Notes: generated from the sequence alone by a model not told the origin. 64,000 bases of DNA from CAWEWH01 sp963812775 (GCA_963812775.1 CAWEWH010000007.1:1054001-1118000), one strand, 5' to 3'; shown: positions 15,829 to 25,240, numbered from the stretch's first letter. Made by a program: numbers and translations.

Positions 15829-16515
15829 TCAGCGCTTCGTCTTGTCGCCAACTTCGACTTGCTTCGTCGCAATCCACACCACCTGCCGCGCGCCGCCGGC
15901 CCGCACCCGCGTCTCGTCGACCGCAAAGCCCGTCTGGCGCAGCCGCGCGGTGAAATTTTTGTCCGGCGCCGTCGACCAGACGGCGAGCACGCCGCGCTCG
16001 CGTAGCGCCGCCCGCGCCGCGTGCAGGCCGCCCACGTCGTAGAGGCCGTCATTGGCCGCCCGCGTCAGCCCGGCCGGGCCGTTGTCGACATCGAGCAGGA
16101 TGGCGTCATAGGCCGACGCGGCGGCGCCGATCAGGCGGCCGACATCGGCGTCGTGAAGGGTGACGCGCCGGTCGTCGAGGCAGGCGCCGAACACCTCCGC
16201 CATCGGGCCCCGCGCCCAGGCGACGACCGCCGGCACCAGCTCGGCCACTTCGATCGCCGCATCAGGCGGCAGCGCGGCGAGCGCGGCCCGCAGCGTAAAA
16301 CCCATGCCAAGGCCGCCGATCAAGATGCGGGGCTTCGGGCGGTCTTGAAGGCGCGCGCAGGCGAGCCGCGCCAGCGCCTCCTCGGAGCCCGAGCGGCGGC
16401 TGTTCATCAGCTCGCTCTGGCCGAGCCGGATGGAGAATTCGGCGCCGCGCCGCATCAGGCGCAGCTCGCCGCCGCCCGGGATCTTCGCCGTGTCGATGTG
16501 GGACCAAGGGATCAC
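15829..16515 (-). CDS. Spermidine-synthase-like / class I methyltransferase-fold protein
   Basis: A 228-residue protein with the polyamine-synthase-type Rossmann core: ILIGGLGMGFTLRAAL (about residues 64-79) is the nucleotide-binding glycine motif, EVAELVPAVVAWA the acidic strand, and YDAILLDVDNGPAGL the third motif (about 137-151). The Asp pair of a true spermidine synthase active site is not clearly present, so polyamine synthesis is unproven. Such proteins are usually annotated spermidine synthase-like. The ATG at 16515 is followed by MIPWSHIDTAKIPGGGELRL, which matches family N-termini. Confidence 0.8.
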   Translation of the reverse strand: MIPWSHIDTAKIPGGGELRLMRRGAEFSIRLGQSELMNSRRSGSEEALARLACARLQDRPKPRILIGGLGMGFTLRAALAALPPDAAIEVAELVPAVVAWARGPMAEVFGACLDDRRVTLHDADVGRLIGAAASAYDAILLDVDNGPAGLTRAANDGLYDVGGLHAARAALRERGVLAVWSTAPDKNFTARLRQTGFAVDETRVRAGGARQVVWIATKQVEVGDKTKR

Positions 16516-16601
16516 GGGCGCCTCGCCGCGAGCCGTATAGCACGGCCGTCATCCTCCCTGCGGAGGAAGGTCAGCGCGCAACCAGGGTTGATAAAGGGGA
16601 G

Positions 16602-16778
16602 CTAGTAGTACCGGCGCCAGTATTTGTCGTCGCTCACCCGGACGGGCTGCGGCTTCAGCTCAGGGGATCGCGCCACAGCCCGCAGGAGCTTGGCCAGCGA
16701 TTGCGCCAGCTGGTCGCCGACCGCAAGGGCGGCGGACACGTCGCGGCTGAAATCGGTCGCCTTCTTGTGGCGGCGCAT
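16602..16778 (-). CDS. Small hypothetical protein
   Basis: A 58-residue, basic, unrecognised protein (begins MRRHKKATDFSRDV; ends DDKYWRRYY). The ATG at 16778 has GGGAG at good spacing; an upstream ATG at 16796 would add six residues. The central part (ALAVGDQLAQSLAKLLRAVA) looks helical. There is no signal peptide or domain. It is a plausible small gene but not certain. Confidence 0.5.
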   Translation of the reverse strand: MRRHKKATDFSRDVSAALAVGDQLAQSLAKLLRAVARSPELKPQPVRVSDDKYWRRYY

Positions 16779-16884
16779 GGGACGGCTCCCTGTCACGGCG
16801 ACGACAGTACGAGCCGGGCGCTAAACAACCCTTTGAACGAATCAGGATTCCTCGGACGTAGCGTTAAGATTCAGGAAACGTACG

Positions 16885-17012
16885 GGGCCACCCTCTCCCA
16901 TAGGGAGAGGGTGCCGAGCGAAGCGAGGCGGGTGAGGGGTTACGTTGCGTTTTGAGAGACCCCTCCCCTCATCCGGCTGCTTCGCAGCCACCTTCTCCCT
17001 ATGGGAGAAGGA
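16885..17012. repeat. REP-like inverted repeat, second family
   Basis: CCCTCTCCCATAGGGAGAGGG (16891-16911) and, in inverted orientation, CCTTCTCCCTATGGGAGAAGG (16991-17011), each next to a GCGAAGCGAGGCGGGTGAGGGG / CCCCTCATCCGGCTGCTTCGC arm. A single large cruciform could form. This differs from the GGGGTGGGGTGA family. Confidence 0.8.
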
Positions 17013-17039
17013 AGACCGCCCAGCGCCTCGCCCTCCCCC

Positions 17040-17534
17040 TCACCGTGCCTCGTCCTCGTAGGTGTAGGAAAAGTCACAGTGGCTGGCGCCCTGCATGATG
17101 GTCTGCGTGCGCGTCAGCTTGAGCCGCTTGTCGTAGCCCTCGCAGAAGGTGCCGTCGCGCTGGCACGACAGGAGATGGCCGATGTCGCCAAGCCCCATGT
17201 CGCGATACATCTCGGCGTAGCGGCAGCGGGTGACGTGGAAGACGTAAGCCGTGTCGCTCTGCTCCTTCACCTCGGTGGTGAGCGCGCCGCCCATCTTCCA
17301 CAGGTCCTGTCGGGCGATGAAGGTCTGCATCGACGTCTTGCCGCCCACGTCGGCGGCGAATTTCGCCGCCTGCTCCATGGACGAGCGGCGCACCGCGTCG
17401 GCGATGGTCTGCCTGGCCGCCGCCTCGCCGTGGCTCTCCTTCAGCGTGTCGTAGACGTGCTTGAGGATCGCCGCCTCGATGCGCCGGCGCTCGAGCATGG
17501 GAATGACGAGGGTGTCGGGCGCGGGGTCGGTCAT
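17040..17534 (-). CDS. L-2-amino-thiazoline-4-carboxylic acid hydrolase-like protein
   Basis: A 164-residue protein resembling the L-2-amino-thiazoline-4-carboxylate (ATC) hydrolase family: a helical N-terminal half, the Cys in VTRCRYAEMYRDMG, a second in LLSCQRDGTFCEGYD, and the terminal motif GASHCDFSYTYE. In characterised pathways the family opens the ATC ring on the way to L-cysteine; in most alphaproteobacteria the role is unproven. The ATG at 17534 is preferred over an upstream start in a low-complexity stretch. Confidence 0.7.
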   Translation of the reverse strand: MTDPAPDTLVIPMLERRRIEAAILKHVYDTLKESHGEAAARQTIADAVRRSSMEQAAKFAADVGGKTSMQTFIARQDLWKMGGALTTEVKEQSDTAYVFHVTRCRYAEMYRDMGLGDIGHLLSCQRDGTFCEGYDKRLKLTRTQTIMQGASHCDFSYTYEDEAR

Positions 17535-17723
17535 GGGAGGCTCCAGGGCTGCCGTCAGCCCTAGCCTAGCCCCGCCCCCCGATGACGACAATTCCTCCGC
17601 GCCCGCGCTCGTCGCGGGCATCCACGTCTTCCTTGATACTGACAAGGCGTGGATGGCCGGCGAGACTTGAAGACGGCTTCGCTGCCGCTCGCCTATGCCC
17701 CGGCCATGACGGGCTTTGAGGCC

Positions 17724-18044
17724 TTAGCAGCCGATCGAGCCGGCCGGGCACGTTGAGCCGGTGATGCCGCCGGGCCGCAAGGTGTCACGCTGCTGCTGTT
17801 GGATCTGCTGCTGTTGCTGCAAGTTCTGGTTCTGCAACTGTTGCAGCTGTTGCTGTTGCTGCGCCTGCAGGCGCTGGGTCGTGCCGCGGTTCACGTCGCG
17901 CGCCTGCCCCTCGGCGGCCGCCGCGGCATCGAGTTGGCGCTGGGCCCGCGACTGAGCGAGCGCCTGTGGCGCGCCAGCCGCGAGAATGGCGCAGGCAAGC
18001 GCCAGCCTGGTGGCCGTCGCGAGGGTGAGGGTCGTCTGTTTCAT
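17724..18044 (-). CDS. Small exported Gln-rich protein
   Basis: A 106-residue secreted protein of unknown function. Residues 1-30 form a signal peptide (TRLALACAILAAGAPQALAQ). The mature part is a low-complexity coiled-coil-like segment with long Gln/Leu runs (17799-17877 encodes QQQQQLQQLQNQNLQQQQQ-type sequence) and a short C-terminus with two Cys (STCPAGSIGC) that could form a disulfide loop. It lies just downstream of the ABC importer operon and may be independent. Confidence 0.65.
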   Translation of the reverse strand: MKQTTLTLATATRLALACAILAAGAPQALAQSRAQRQLDAAAAAEGQARDVNRGTTQRLQAQQQQQLQQLQNQNLQQQQQIQQQQRDTLRPGGITGSTCPAGSIGC

Positions 18045-18134
18045 GGCGGTCTCCTGGGTCCTTGGGTCAACCCAGGGGCGCGGCGTCGGTTCCCGCGTCA
18101 TGGCCGCCACGCGCGCGCGGCATGACGCTGGCGC

Positions 18135-19025
18135 TCACACCTTGAAGCGCGGATCGAGGAAATCCCTGAGGCTGTCGCCGAACAGGTTGAAGGCGAAGAC
18201 GGCCAAGCTGATCATGGCGCCGGGAAAGAGGATCATCCACGGCGCCTCGCGGTAGAAGTCGGCGGCGTTGCCGGCGAGCATCAGGCCCCAGGCGGCGGTG
18301 GGCTCGGTGACGCCGAGCCCGAGGAAGGACAGCGACGCCTCCGCCAGGATCGCCTGGGCGATGAAGGCGGTGAGCATGATGAGATACGGCGCGACAACGT
18401 TCGGCGCCATGTGGCGGAAGATGATGCGCGTGTGCGAATAGCCGGCGGTGCGCGCCGCGTCGACATAGGGCATGACGCGCACCGACAGCGCGGCGGCGCG
18501 CACGACGCGAGCGACGCGCGGAATGATCGGGATGGCGATGGCGACGATGAGGTTGACGTCGATGCCGACGAGCACCGACTTGCGCAGCGCCGCCACGACG
18601 ACAAGGGCCAGCACGATGAGCGGAAAGGCGAGCAGGATGTCGACGACGCGCTGGATCCAGTCGTCGATCTTGCCGCCGAAATAGGCCGACGCGATGCCGA
18701 GCACGGCCCCGATGGTCGAGCCCACGAACGACGACGTGAAGCCGATCACCAGGGCGGTGCGCGAGCCGTAGATCAGCCGCGAGCAGATGTCGCGGCCATA
18801 GGCGTCGGTGCCGCACCAATGGTCCCACGACGGCGCCGCCAGCAGCGAGGCGAAATCGATCTGCAGCGGATCGTAGGGCGCCACCAGCGGCGAGAAGATG
18901 CCGGCCAGCATCATGACGACGATGACGACGAGGCTCACGGCGCCGAGCGGCTGCTGGCGCGCGAATTCGAGGATGGCGCTCGGGCGGCGCGCGGCGGCGG
19001 TGGGAAGCGGCGCGACGAGGCTCAT
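18135..19025 (-). CDS. Peptide/nickel-type ABC transporter permease (DppC-like)
   Basis: A 296-residue inner-membrane permease with about six helices. The ATP-binding-subunit contact loop is seen as DAARTAGYSHTRIIFRHMAPN (about residues 192-212). The N-terminal cytoplasmic extension and the periplasmic segment PYDPLQIDFASLLAAPSWDHWCGTDAYGRDI are typical of DppC/OppC. It overlaps the DppB-like gene by four bases (ATGA), indicating translational coupling. It forms the channel with that partner for import of an oligopeptide or related solute. Confidence 0.93.
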   Translation of the reverse strand: MSLVAPLPTAAARRPSAILEFARQQPLGAVSLVVIVVMMLAGIFSPLVAPYDPLQIDFASLLAAPSWDHWCGTDAYGRDICSRLIYGSRTALVIGFTSSFVGSTIGAVLGIASAYFGGKIDDWIQRVVDILLAFPLIVLALVVVAALRKSVLVGIDVNLIVAIAIPIIPRVARVVRAAALSVRVMPYVDAARTAGYSHTRIIFRHMAPNVVAPYLIMLTAFIAQAILAEASLSFLGLGVTEPTAAWGLMLAGNAADFYREAPWMILFPGAMISLAVFAFNLFGDSLRDFLDPRFKV

Positions 19026-19978
19026 GTGCCATACCTGATGCGCGGATCGAACACGGCATAGAGCAGGTCGATCATGAGGTTGATCATGACGTAGAAGGCG
19101 GCGATCAGCATCACCATGCCCTGGATCAGCGTGAAGTCGTTGCGCGACACGCTCTGCACGAAGAGCTGGCCGATGCCGTTCAAGTTGAACACCTGCTCGG
19201 TGACCACAAGGCCGCCGATCAGGAAGGTGAATTCGAGCCCGATGACGGTGATGGCCGGCAACAGCGCGTTGCGCAGCGCGTGCCGCGAGATGACGAGCCG
19301 CTCGAACACGCCCTTGGCGCGCGCCGTGCGCACGTAGTCCTCGCTCAAGACTTCGAGCAGCGACGAGCGGATCATGCGCGCCACCACGGCGCAGTAGCGG
19401 TAGCCGACGGCGAGCGCCGGCCAGATGAGCTGCTTCAGGTTGGCGAGCGGGTCGACATAGATCGGCGTGAAGGTGATCGGCGGCAGCCAGTTGAAGAAGG
19501 CGAGCAAGGTCAGCACGATCAGCATGCCGAACCAGAACGAGGGGATCGACAGGCCGCCGATGGTGACGATGCGCACGAAATAGTCGAGCCAGGTGTCGCG
19601 GAACAGGGCCGCGATGGTGCCGAGCGGGATGGCGATGATGACGGCGATGAGGGTGGCCATGATGGCCACCTGCAGCGACAGTTCGAGCCGCGTGGCGATC
19701 TCCTCGACGACCGGCCGCTCGGTCCACATGGAGCGGCCGAAGTCGAAGCGCGCCATGCCGATCATCCAGTCGGCGAACTGGGCGACGAGCGGCTTGTCGA
19801 GGCCGAGGCGCTTGCGCTCGAGCTCGATGGTCTCCTGCGAGACGGTGCCGCCGTCGCCGCGCAACTTGATCTCCACCACGTCGCCCGGGACGATGCGCAG
19901 CATGAAGAAGACGAGCACGGCCACCCCGATGAGGGTCGGGATCATCATGAGGACGCGGTTTATCGTGTAGCGGAGCAT
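19022..19978 (-). CDS. Peptide/nickel-type ABC transporter permease (DppB-like)
   Basis: A 318-residue inner-membrane permease. The protein starts MLRYTINRVLMMIPTLIGVAVLVF, the standard DppB first helix, followed by the periplasmic domain and five more helices. The EAA-type loop is RTARAKGVFERLVISRHALRN (about residues 216-236). It pairs with the downstream DppC-like subunit and the upstream double ATPase. About 115 bases of non-coding sequence separate it from the binding-protein gene. Confidence 0.93.
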   Translation of the reverse strand: MLRYTINRVLMMIPTLIGVAVLVFFMLRIVPGDVVEIKLRGDGGTVSQETIELERKRLGLDKPLVAQFADWMIGMARFDFGRSMWTERPVVEEIATRLELSLQVAIMATLIAVIIAIPLGTIAALFRDTWLDYFVRIVTIGGLSIPSFWFGMLIVLTLLAFFNWLPPITFTPIYVDPLANLKQLIWPALAVGYRYCAVVARMIRSSLLEVLSEDYVRTARAKGVFERLVISRHALRNALLPAITVIGLEFTFLIGGLVVTEQVFNLNGIGQLFVQSVSRNDFTLIQGMVMLIAAFYVMINLMIDLLYAVFDPRIRYGT

Positions 19979-20094
19979 GTCAGGCGCCCTCGCCCGTCAT
20001 GGCCGGCCTTGTGCCGGCCATCCACGCCCTCGCGAATGGCCAGGAAGGCGTGGATGCCCGCGACAAGCGCGGGCATGACGGCTGCTGATGGTCC

Positions 20095-21697
20095 TCACGC
20101 ATTGAGCCACACCTCGCCGAGATCGGCCCCGAGATTGTGGCTCGGCGACATCTTCCAGCCCATCACCACCTTGTGGCTCGGCACGATGCGGTGCCACCAG
20201 AGCAGCGGCTGCTGATAGGCCTGTTCGAACAGCCGCTTCTCGAACTGGCGGATCAGCGCCTTGCGCTTCTCGGTGTCGCGCTCGCGCAGATGCGCGTCGT
20301 AGAGCTTGTCGAGCTCGGGATCGTTGGAGCGCGAGCGGTTCTCGGGCGCCCGGCTGAGCGACAGATACTTGGCAAGCCCGAGACTTCGAATCGTCCATGA
20401 ACAGGTTGGAGAAGTCGATGGCCACGTCGTGGTTGCCGGCGTTCATGGTGGCGAGATAGGGGCCGGTGTCGGACTGCTTGTGCTCGACCTCCACCCCGAT
20501 CTGCCGCCACTGGTCGACGAGGAAGATGCCGGCCGGCGTGTACGGCATGGCGAGGTTGCGGTTCCAGAGCACGAATTTGAGGTTGGGAACGCCCGCCTCG
20601 GCGAGCAGCTTCTTGGCCTCGGCCCGCGAGGCACTGATATCCTTGGCGAAGCCCGGCAGCTTGACGAGCTCGGCCTCGGGCGTGGCGAACGGCGAGCCGG
20701 GCCGAATGACGCCGCCAACCGACCGCAAGGTCGAGATTCGCGCCAGCCCCTGGCTGCCGCCCCAGCGGTCGATGGCGAGCAGCAGGGCGCGGCGCACGCG
20801 CACGTCGTCGAACGGCTTCTTCTCGACGTTGAAGGCGACGAGCAGGTTGAGCGTCCAGCTCGATTCCTCGATGCGCACCTTGTCGCCCATGGCTTGCACC
20901 AGCCGGTCACGCTCGGCTGGCGAGATGCCGCGGAACTCGGCCAGTACCTGCCCGCCCTGCAGGGCGTTGAGCATGGCGGCGGCCTGCAGCGTGAAGATGC
21001 CCTTCCACTCGTCGAGGTGCGGCAGGCCTTGCTTGAAATAGGCGGCGTTCTTCTTGCCGCTGACGTGGCTGCCCTTGACGTGCTCGACGAAGGTGAACGG
21101 CCCGGTGCCGTTGATCTTGGTGCGCGGTGCGGCCGGATCGGCCGCCAGGTCCTTGGCCGCGTAGACGAAGTTCCACGGCGACGCGAAATGCTCGAGCATC
21201 GAGGCGTTGAGGTTTTTCATCTTGAAGACGACGGTGAGCGGATCGGGCGTCTCGATCGTGTCGATGTCGCCGAACGTTGCCCTCCGGGTCGACACGACGC
21301 CGGCCGGTGGGTTGCGCAGGCGCTCATAAGTTGCCTTCACGTCGGCGGACGTGAGCGGCGTGCCGTCATGGAACTTGACGTTGGGCTGAAGCTTGAACGT
21401 GTAGCTCATGAGGTCGGGCGCCACGGTCCACGATTGCGCCAGATCGCCCTCGACCTCCGGGAACTTGGCGAGATTGAAGCGCAGCAGCGTCGAGTAGAAC
21501 GGCGCCGCGAAATGCAAGGTCGCATAGGTGTCGCTGGCATGGGCGTCGTAGTGCGGCGTCTCGGCGCTGATGGCGAACACGAGCGCGCCGCCCTTCTTGG
21601 GCGATTGCGCCTGGGCGGCCATGTCCCAATGGACGCCGCCGGCGCCGAGCGCCATCGCGCCGGCCATGTGCTTGAGAACGGTGCGTCGTGTGGTCAT
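20095..21697 (-). CDS. ABC transporter substrate-binding protein (family 5), one frameshift
   Basis: Periplasmic solute-binding subunit of the peptide/nickel class (SBP_bac_5). The ATG at 21697 begins a Tat-like signal (TTRRTVLKHMAGAMALG). The core runs intact through YTFKLQPNVKFHDGTPLTSADVKATYERL to DFSNLFMDDSK. A single-base change near 20385 then shifts the frame; the expected C-terminus (LAKYLSLSRAPENRSRS... to EVWLNA) continues in another frame and stops at 20095. Restored length would be about 534 residues. A lone indel in an otherwise complete operon looks more like a base error than decay. The gene sits between the ATPase and permease genes. Confidence 0.85.
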
Positions 21698-21717
21698 GTG
21701 AGTCTCCTCCTTGACGA

Positions 21718-23802
21718 TCAGATTTTTATGCAGGCCGCAAAATGTCCCGGCTGCTTCTCCTCGAGCGGCGGGACAACCTCGCGGCATTCCTGGCTGGCCA
21801 GCGGGCAACGGGTATTGAACACGCATCCGCTCGGCGGCGCGAGGTGGCTCGGCAACTCACCCGTGATGAGCCGCGGCGCGCGCGCCTTCTCGACAGTGGG
21901 GTCCGGCACCGGTGCCGCATCAAGCAGCACCTTGGTGTAGGGGTGCAGCGGCGCGCGGTAGAGCCTGTCGCGGTCGGTGATCTCCATGATGCGCCCGAAG
22001 TACATCACCACCACCCGCATGGCGATGTGGCGCACCACCGCGAGGTCGTGGGCGATGAACAGGTAGGCGAGGCCGAGGCGGCGCTGCAGATCTTCGAGCA
22101 GGTTGATGATCTGGCCCTGGATCGACACGTCGAGCGCCGAGACGGCCTCGTCGCAGACGATGAAGGACGGCTCCATGGCGAGCGCGCGGGCGATGCCGAC
22201 CCGCTGGCGCTGACCTCCCGAGAGCTGGTGGGGGTAGCGCTCGACGAGCTCGGGCCTCAGCCCGACCTGGCCGAGCAATTCCTCGACGCGCGCTGCCACC
22301 TGCCCGTCAGGCACGAGCTTGTAGACACCAAGCGGCTCGCCAACGATCTGGCCGACCGTCATGCGCGGATTGAGCGACGAATACGGGTCCTGGAAGATGA
22401 CCTGGATCTTGCGGCGCACCTCGTGCATCTCGCTCGGTGATGCGGTGAGCAGATTGACGCCCCCGAAGGTGATGTCGCCGGCCGTCGGCTGCTCGAGGCG
22501 CAGGATGAGCCGGCCGACCGTGGTCTTGCCGCATCCCGACTCGCCGACGAGGCCGAGCGTCTCGCCGGGACGGATTGAGAAGCTCACGTCCTCGACGGCG
22601 CGCACCGTGGCATTCCGGCTGCGCAGCTTGCCGCGCACCTGAAAATGCTTGGTCAGCCCCTTCACCTCGAGCAGCGCTTCGCTGCGCTGCAGCGCATCGC
22701 CATCCCCGCTGGCGTGCGGCGCCGCCCAGGCAATCTTTCCGGCGGCGATCTCGGCATGGCGGTGGCAGCGCGACAAGGCGCCGGTGTCGGTCGCAACGAG
22801 CGGCGGCTCCTCGCTGCAGATGGCGATGCGGAACGGGCAACGCGGCGCGAAGCGGCAGCCGGGTGGCGCCTCGGCGAGATTGGGCACCAGCCCCTCGATG
22901 GCCTCGAGCTTCACGCCGCGCGGCCGATCGAGACGCGGCACCGAGCGCAACAGCCCCATGGAATAGGGATGGCGCGGACGGTGGAACACGGCCTCCGCCC
23001 TGCCCTCTTCGACCATGCGCGCCGCGTACATGACGATGACGCGGTCGGCGTAGCGGGCGACGACCCCGAGATTGTGGGTGATGACGATGAGCGCGATGTC
23101 GAGCTTGCGCGACAGGTCCTTCATCAGTTCGAGGATCTGCGCCTGGATGGTGACGTTGAGCGCCGTGGTCGGTTCGTCGGCGATGATCAGCTTGGGATTG
23201 CAGGCAAGCCCGATGGCGATCATGACGCGCTGGCGCATGCCGCCGGAGAACTGGTGCGGATACTGATCAAGGCGGCCGGCCGCATCGGTGATGCCGACGA
23301 GCTGCAGAAGCTCGATGGCACGGCTGCGCGCCTCCGTCGCGCTCATACCGAGATGGATGGTCAGCGGCTCGGTGATCTGCAGCCCGATGGTCAGCAGCGG
23401 GTTGAGCGAGGTCATCGGCTCCTGGAAGATCATGGACACGTCACGGCCGCGTAGCCGGCGCATGCCCTCGTCGTCGAGATCGAGCAGGCGCTTGCCGTCA
23501 AAGACGATGCGTCCCCTGGTGCGCGAGGTGAGCCGCGGCAGGAGCCGCATGATGGCGAGCGCCGACACCGACTTGCCGGAGCCCGATTCGCCAACGATGG
23601 CGACGGTCTCGCCGCGCGCGACGTGGAAGCTCAGGCCCTCGACCGCGCGCACGATGCCGCGCGACGTTTCGAAATGAACGTGCAGATCCTCGACCTCGAG
23701 CAATCGCGTCGAGGCCTGGACCCCTTGAGACGGGACCAGCAGTTGCGCTTCCACCCTAGGCTCGGTTGTTTTTCGTTCTTGTGCCAGACATTTATAGCCC
23801 AC
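21718..23802 (-). CDS. Double ATP-binding subunit of a peptide/nickel-type ABC importer (DppD-DppF fusion)
   Basis: A 694-residue protein with two complete ABC modules in one chain. Module 1: Walker A GESGSGKS, signature FSGGMRQR, Walker B LIIADEPTTAL. Module 2: Walker A GESGCGKT, signature LSGGQRQR, Walker B FIVCDEAVSAL. Each ends with the oligopeptide-transporter C-terminal domain with Cys-rich iron-sulfur-like segments (GCRFAPRCPF and GCVFNTRCPLASQEC). It energises import by the permeases downstream. The start is GTG at 23802 or GTG at 23754; neither has a strong ribosome-binding site. It is the first gene of the importer operon. Confidence 0.92.
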   Translation of the reverse strand: MGYKCLAQERKTTEPRVEAQLLVPSQGVQASTRLLEVEDLHVHFETSRGIVRAVEGLSFHVARGETVAIVGESGSGKSVSALAIMRLLPRLTSRTRGRIVFDGKRLLDLDDEGMRRLRGRDVSMIFQEPMTSLNPLLTIGLQITEPLTIHLGMSATEARSRAIELLQLVGITDAAGRLDQYPHQFSGGMRQRVMIAIGLACNPKLIIADEPTTALNVTIQAQILELMKDLSRKLDIALIVITHNLGVVARYADRVIVMYAARMVEEGRAEAVFHRPRHPYSMGLLRSVPRLDRPRGVKLEAIEGLVPNLAEAPPGCRFAPRCPFRIAICSEEPPLVATDTGALSRCHRHAEIAAGKIAWAAPHASGDGDALQRSEALLEVKGLTKHFQVRGKLRSRNATVRAVEDVSFSIRPGETLGLVGESGCGKTTVGRLILRLEQPTAGDITFGGVNLLTASPSEMHEVRRKIQVIFQDPYSSLNPRMTVGQIVGEPLGVYKLVPDGQVAARVEELLGQVGLRPELVERYPHQLSGGQRQRVGIARALAMEPSFIVCDEAVSALDVSIQGQIINLLEDLQRRLGLAYLFIAHDLAVVRHIAMRVVVMYFGRIMEITDRDRLYRAPLHPYTKVLLDAAPVPDPTVEKARAPRLITGELPSHLAPPSGCVFNTRCPLASQECREVVPPLEEKQPGHFAACIKI

Positions 23803-23953
23803 TCTTCAACGGCCGTAAGCCTCGACCATAGGCGAAGGTAAAGCATCGACGATGATGTGATGGGAGGCGGTGCCGGCGGCCGTTCTCTTGACAAGGCTCC
23901 CGCGCCATGGCCCAAGGTCACGCATGGCCTTCGCTCGCCACACCTCGCGCTGC

Positions 23954-23975
23954 AAAAAAGCCCCGCTCACGGGGC
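23954..23975 (-). terminator. Intrinsic terminator, minus strand
   Basis: A perfect stem GCCCCG / CGGGGC (23960-23965 with 23970-23975) with, on the minus strand, six U residues immediately after it. Its purpose is unclear because the nearest minus-strand gene begins downstream of it; it may end a small transcript from the 23976-24088 gap. Confidence 0.6.
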
Positions 23976-24025
23976 CGTAGATCCTTCGCGCGCGCAGCAA
24001 CGCTACCGCAACAGATCAGCAACGA

Positions 24026-24055
24026 CCCCGCCGGTTTCGACGGGGTTTTCTGGCT
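24026..24055 (+). terminator. Terminator-like hairpin, plus strand
   Basis: ACCCCGCCGGTTTCGACGGGG followed by TTTTC, a bulged CCCCG-CG / CG-CGGGG stem. It lies 35 bases before the DapA-family ATG, so it would act as a terminator of upstream readthrough or as an attenuator. Confidence 0.5.
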
Positions 24056-24088
24056 GTCCCCGTCTCCGGCTTCACAGGAGACACTGCG

Positions 24089-25042
24089 ATGCAACACGCT
24101 CATTCCGTCCCGCAAGGCGTCTGGCTGCCACTCGTCACGCCATTCCGCGACGGCGAGATCGACGAGGCCTCCACCCGCCGCCTCGTCAGGCATTACGCAT
24201 CTAAGCCGGTTGACGGTTTCATTCTCGCGGCCACGACCGGCGAAGGTCTGACGCTCGACGAAGCTGAGGCTGAGCGTTTGACAGCCCTTTGCCGCGGCGA
24301 GCTCGAAGCGGCGGGGCGGCGCCTGCCGCTTTATCTCGGCCTATCGGGCAGCGACACCCGCGAGGGCATCAAGGCGCTGGCGCGGACGGTGCATTGGCCG
24401 ATCGACGGCTACCTCATCGTCTGCCCGTACTACACGCGCCCGTCGCAGGAGGGGCTCTACCGCCACTTCACGGCGCTTGCCGACGCGACCGGCCGGCCGA
24501 TCCTGCTTTACAACATCCCGTACCGCACCGGCATCAACCTCGGCAACGAGACGATGCTGCGGCTCGCCCAGCACCGCAGCATCGTCGGCGTCAAGGATTG
24601 CTGCGCGGACGCGGCGCAGTCCTTCAACCTCATGCGCGATCGCCCGGCGGGATTTGCCGTGCTGACCGGCGAGGATGCGCTGTTCTACAACGCCCTCACC
24701 CAGGGCGCCGACGGCGGCATCCTGGCGGCGGCTCATGTCGCGACGGGGAGTTTCGCGGCGGTGCGCAACCGCCTCCTGCAAGGCGATCAGCCAGGCGCTC
24801 TCGCCGACTGGCGTGCGCTCGTCGAATTGCCACGGCTCCTGTTTGCCGAGCCGAGCCCGGCGCCGATCAAGCATTGGCTGTGGCGCGTGGGACTGATCGA
24901 CAGTCCGGAGGTGCGCCTGCCAATGGCGCCGGTGAGCGAGGCTCTCGCGGCGCGCATCGACGGGGAGATTGCGCGCACAACGCAGGACCCAGTGCCGGCC
25001 GAAGCCGGCCGCTGGCGCGCTGCTGCGGCCGTCCAAGGCTGA
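24089..25042 (+). CDS. DapA-family aldolase (4-hydroxy-tetrahydrodipicolinate synthase-like)
   Basis: A 317-residue TIM-barrel class I aldolase of the DHDPS/NAL family. The motif AATTGEGLTLDEAE (about residues 48-61), Tyr in NIPYRTG (about 149-155) and Schiff-base Lys in VGVKDCC (about 169) are the catalytic features. It condenses pyruvate with an aldehyde; lysine biosynthesis is possible, but other DHDPS-like aldolases share these residues. CAGGAG precedes the ATG. The last few codons (after EAGRW) run into a repeat also found at 30443, so the native C-terminus may have been altered. Confidence 0.85.
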   Translation: MQHAHSVPQGVWLPLVTPFRDGEIDEASTRRLVRHYASKPVDGFILAATTGEGLTLDEAEAERLTALCRGELEAAGRRLPLYLGLSGSDTREGIKALARTVHWPIDGYLIVCPYYTRPSQEGLYRHFTALADATGRPILLYNIPYRTGINLGNETMLRLAQHRSIVGVKDCCADAAQSFNLMRDRPAGFAVLTGEDALFYNALTQGADGGILAAAHVATGSFAAVRNRLLQGDQPGALADWRALVELPRLLFAEPSPAPIKHWLWRVGLIDSPEVRLPMAPVSEALAARIDGEIARTTQDPVPAEAGRWRAAAAVQG

Positions 25043-25150
25043 GCGCATGCGCATCACCGGCCTCGACCACCTGACGGTGACCGTCACCGTGAAGCGGATG
25101 ATCAAGTCGACGCTCGCCTACTACCGCTTCTGACCCTGAAGCGGACATTT
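25020..25150 (+). repeat. VOC-gene 5' fragment, direct-repeat copy 1
   Basis: Bases 25020-25085 match 30443-30508 with about four differences and include ATGCGCATCACCGG, the start of a VOC gene like the intact one at 36656. After about 13 codons the frame turns into unrelated sequence. A second shared block (25089-25150 with about 30641-30706) ends in GACCCTGAAGCGGACATT. Nothing else coding is seen before 25241. Confidence 0.8.
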
Positions 25151-25240
25151 CAGCGACCGCGCCCCGCGGCTCCTTGTGGCCCACCAGGTGGGTCTCGCTA
25201 TCAGCGGGAGTCATCAGCTGTCCTCATGCGAAGCTAAGTT

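Noticed and set aside
19280..20215. 311-codon plus-strand frame over the permease genes
   Set aside because: It is antisense to clear DppB and binding-protein genes.
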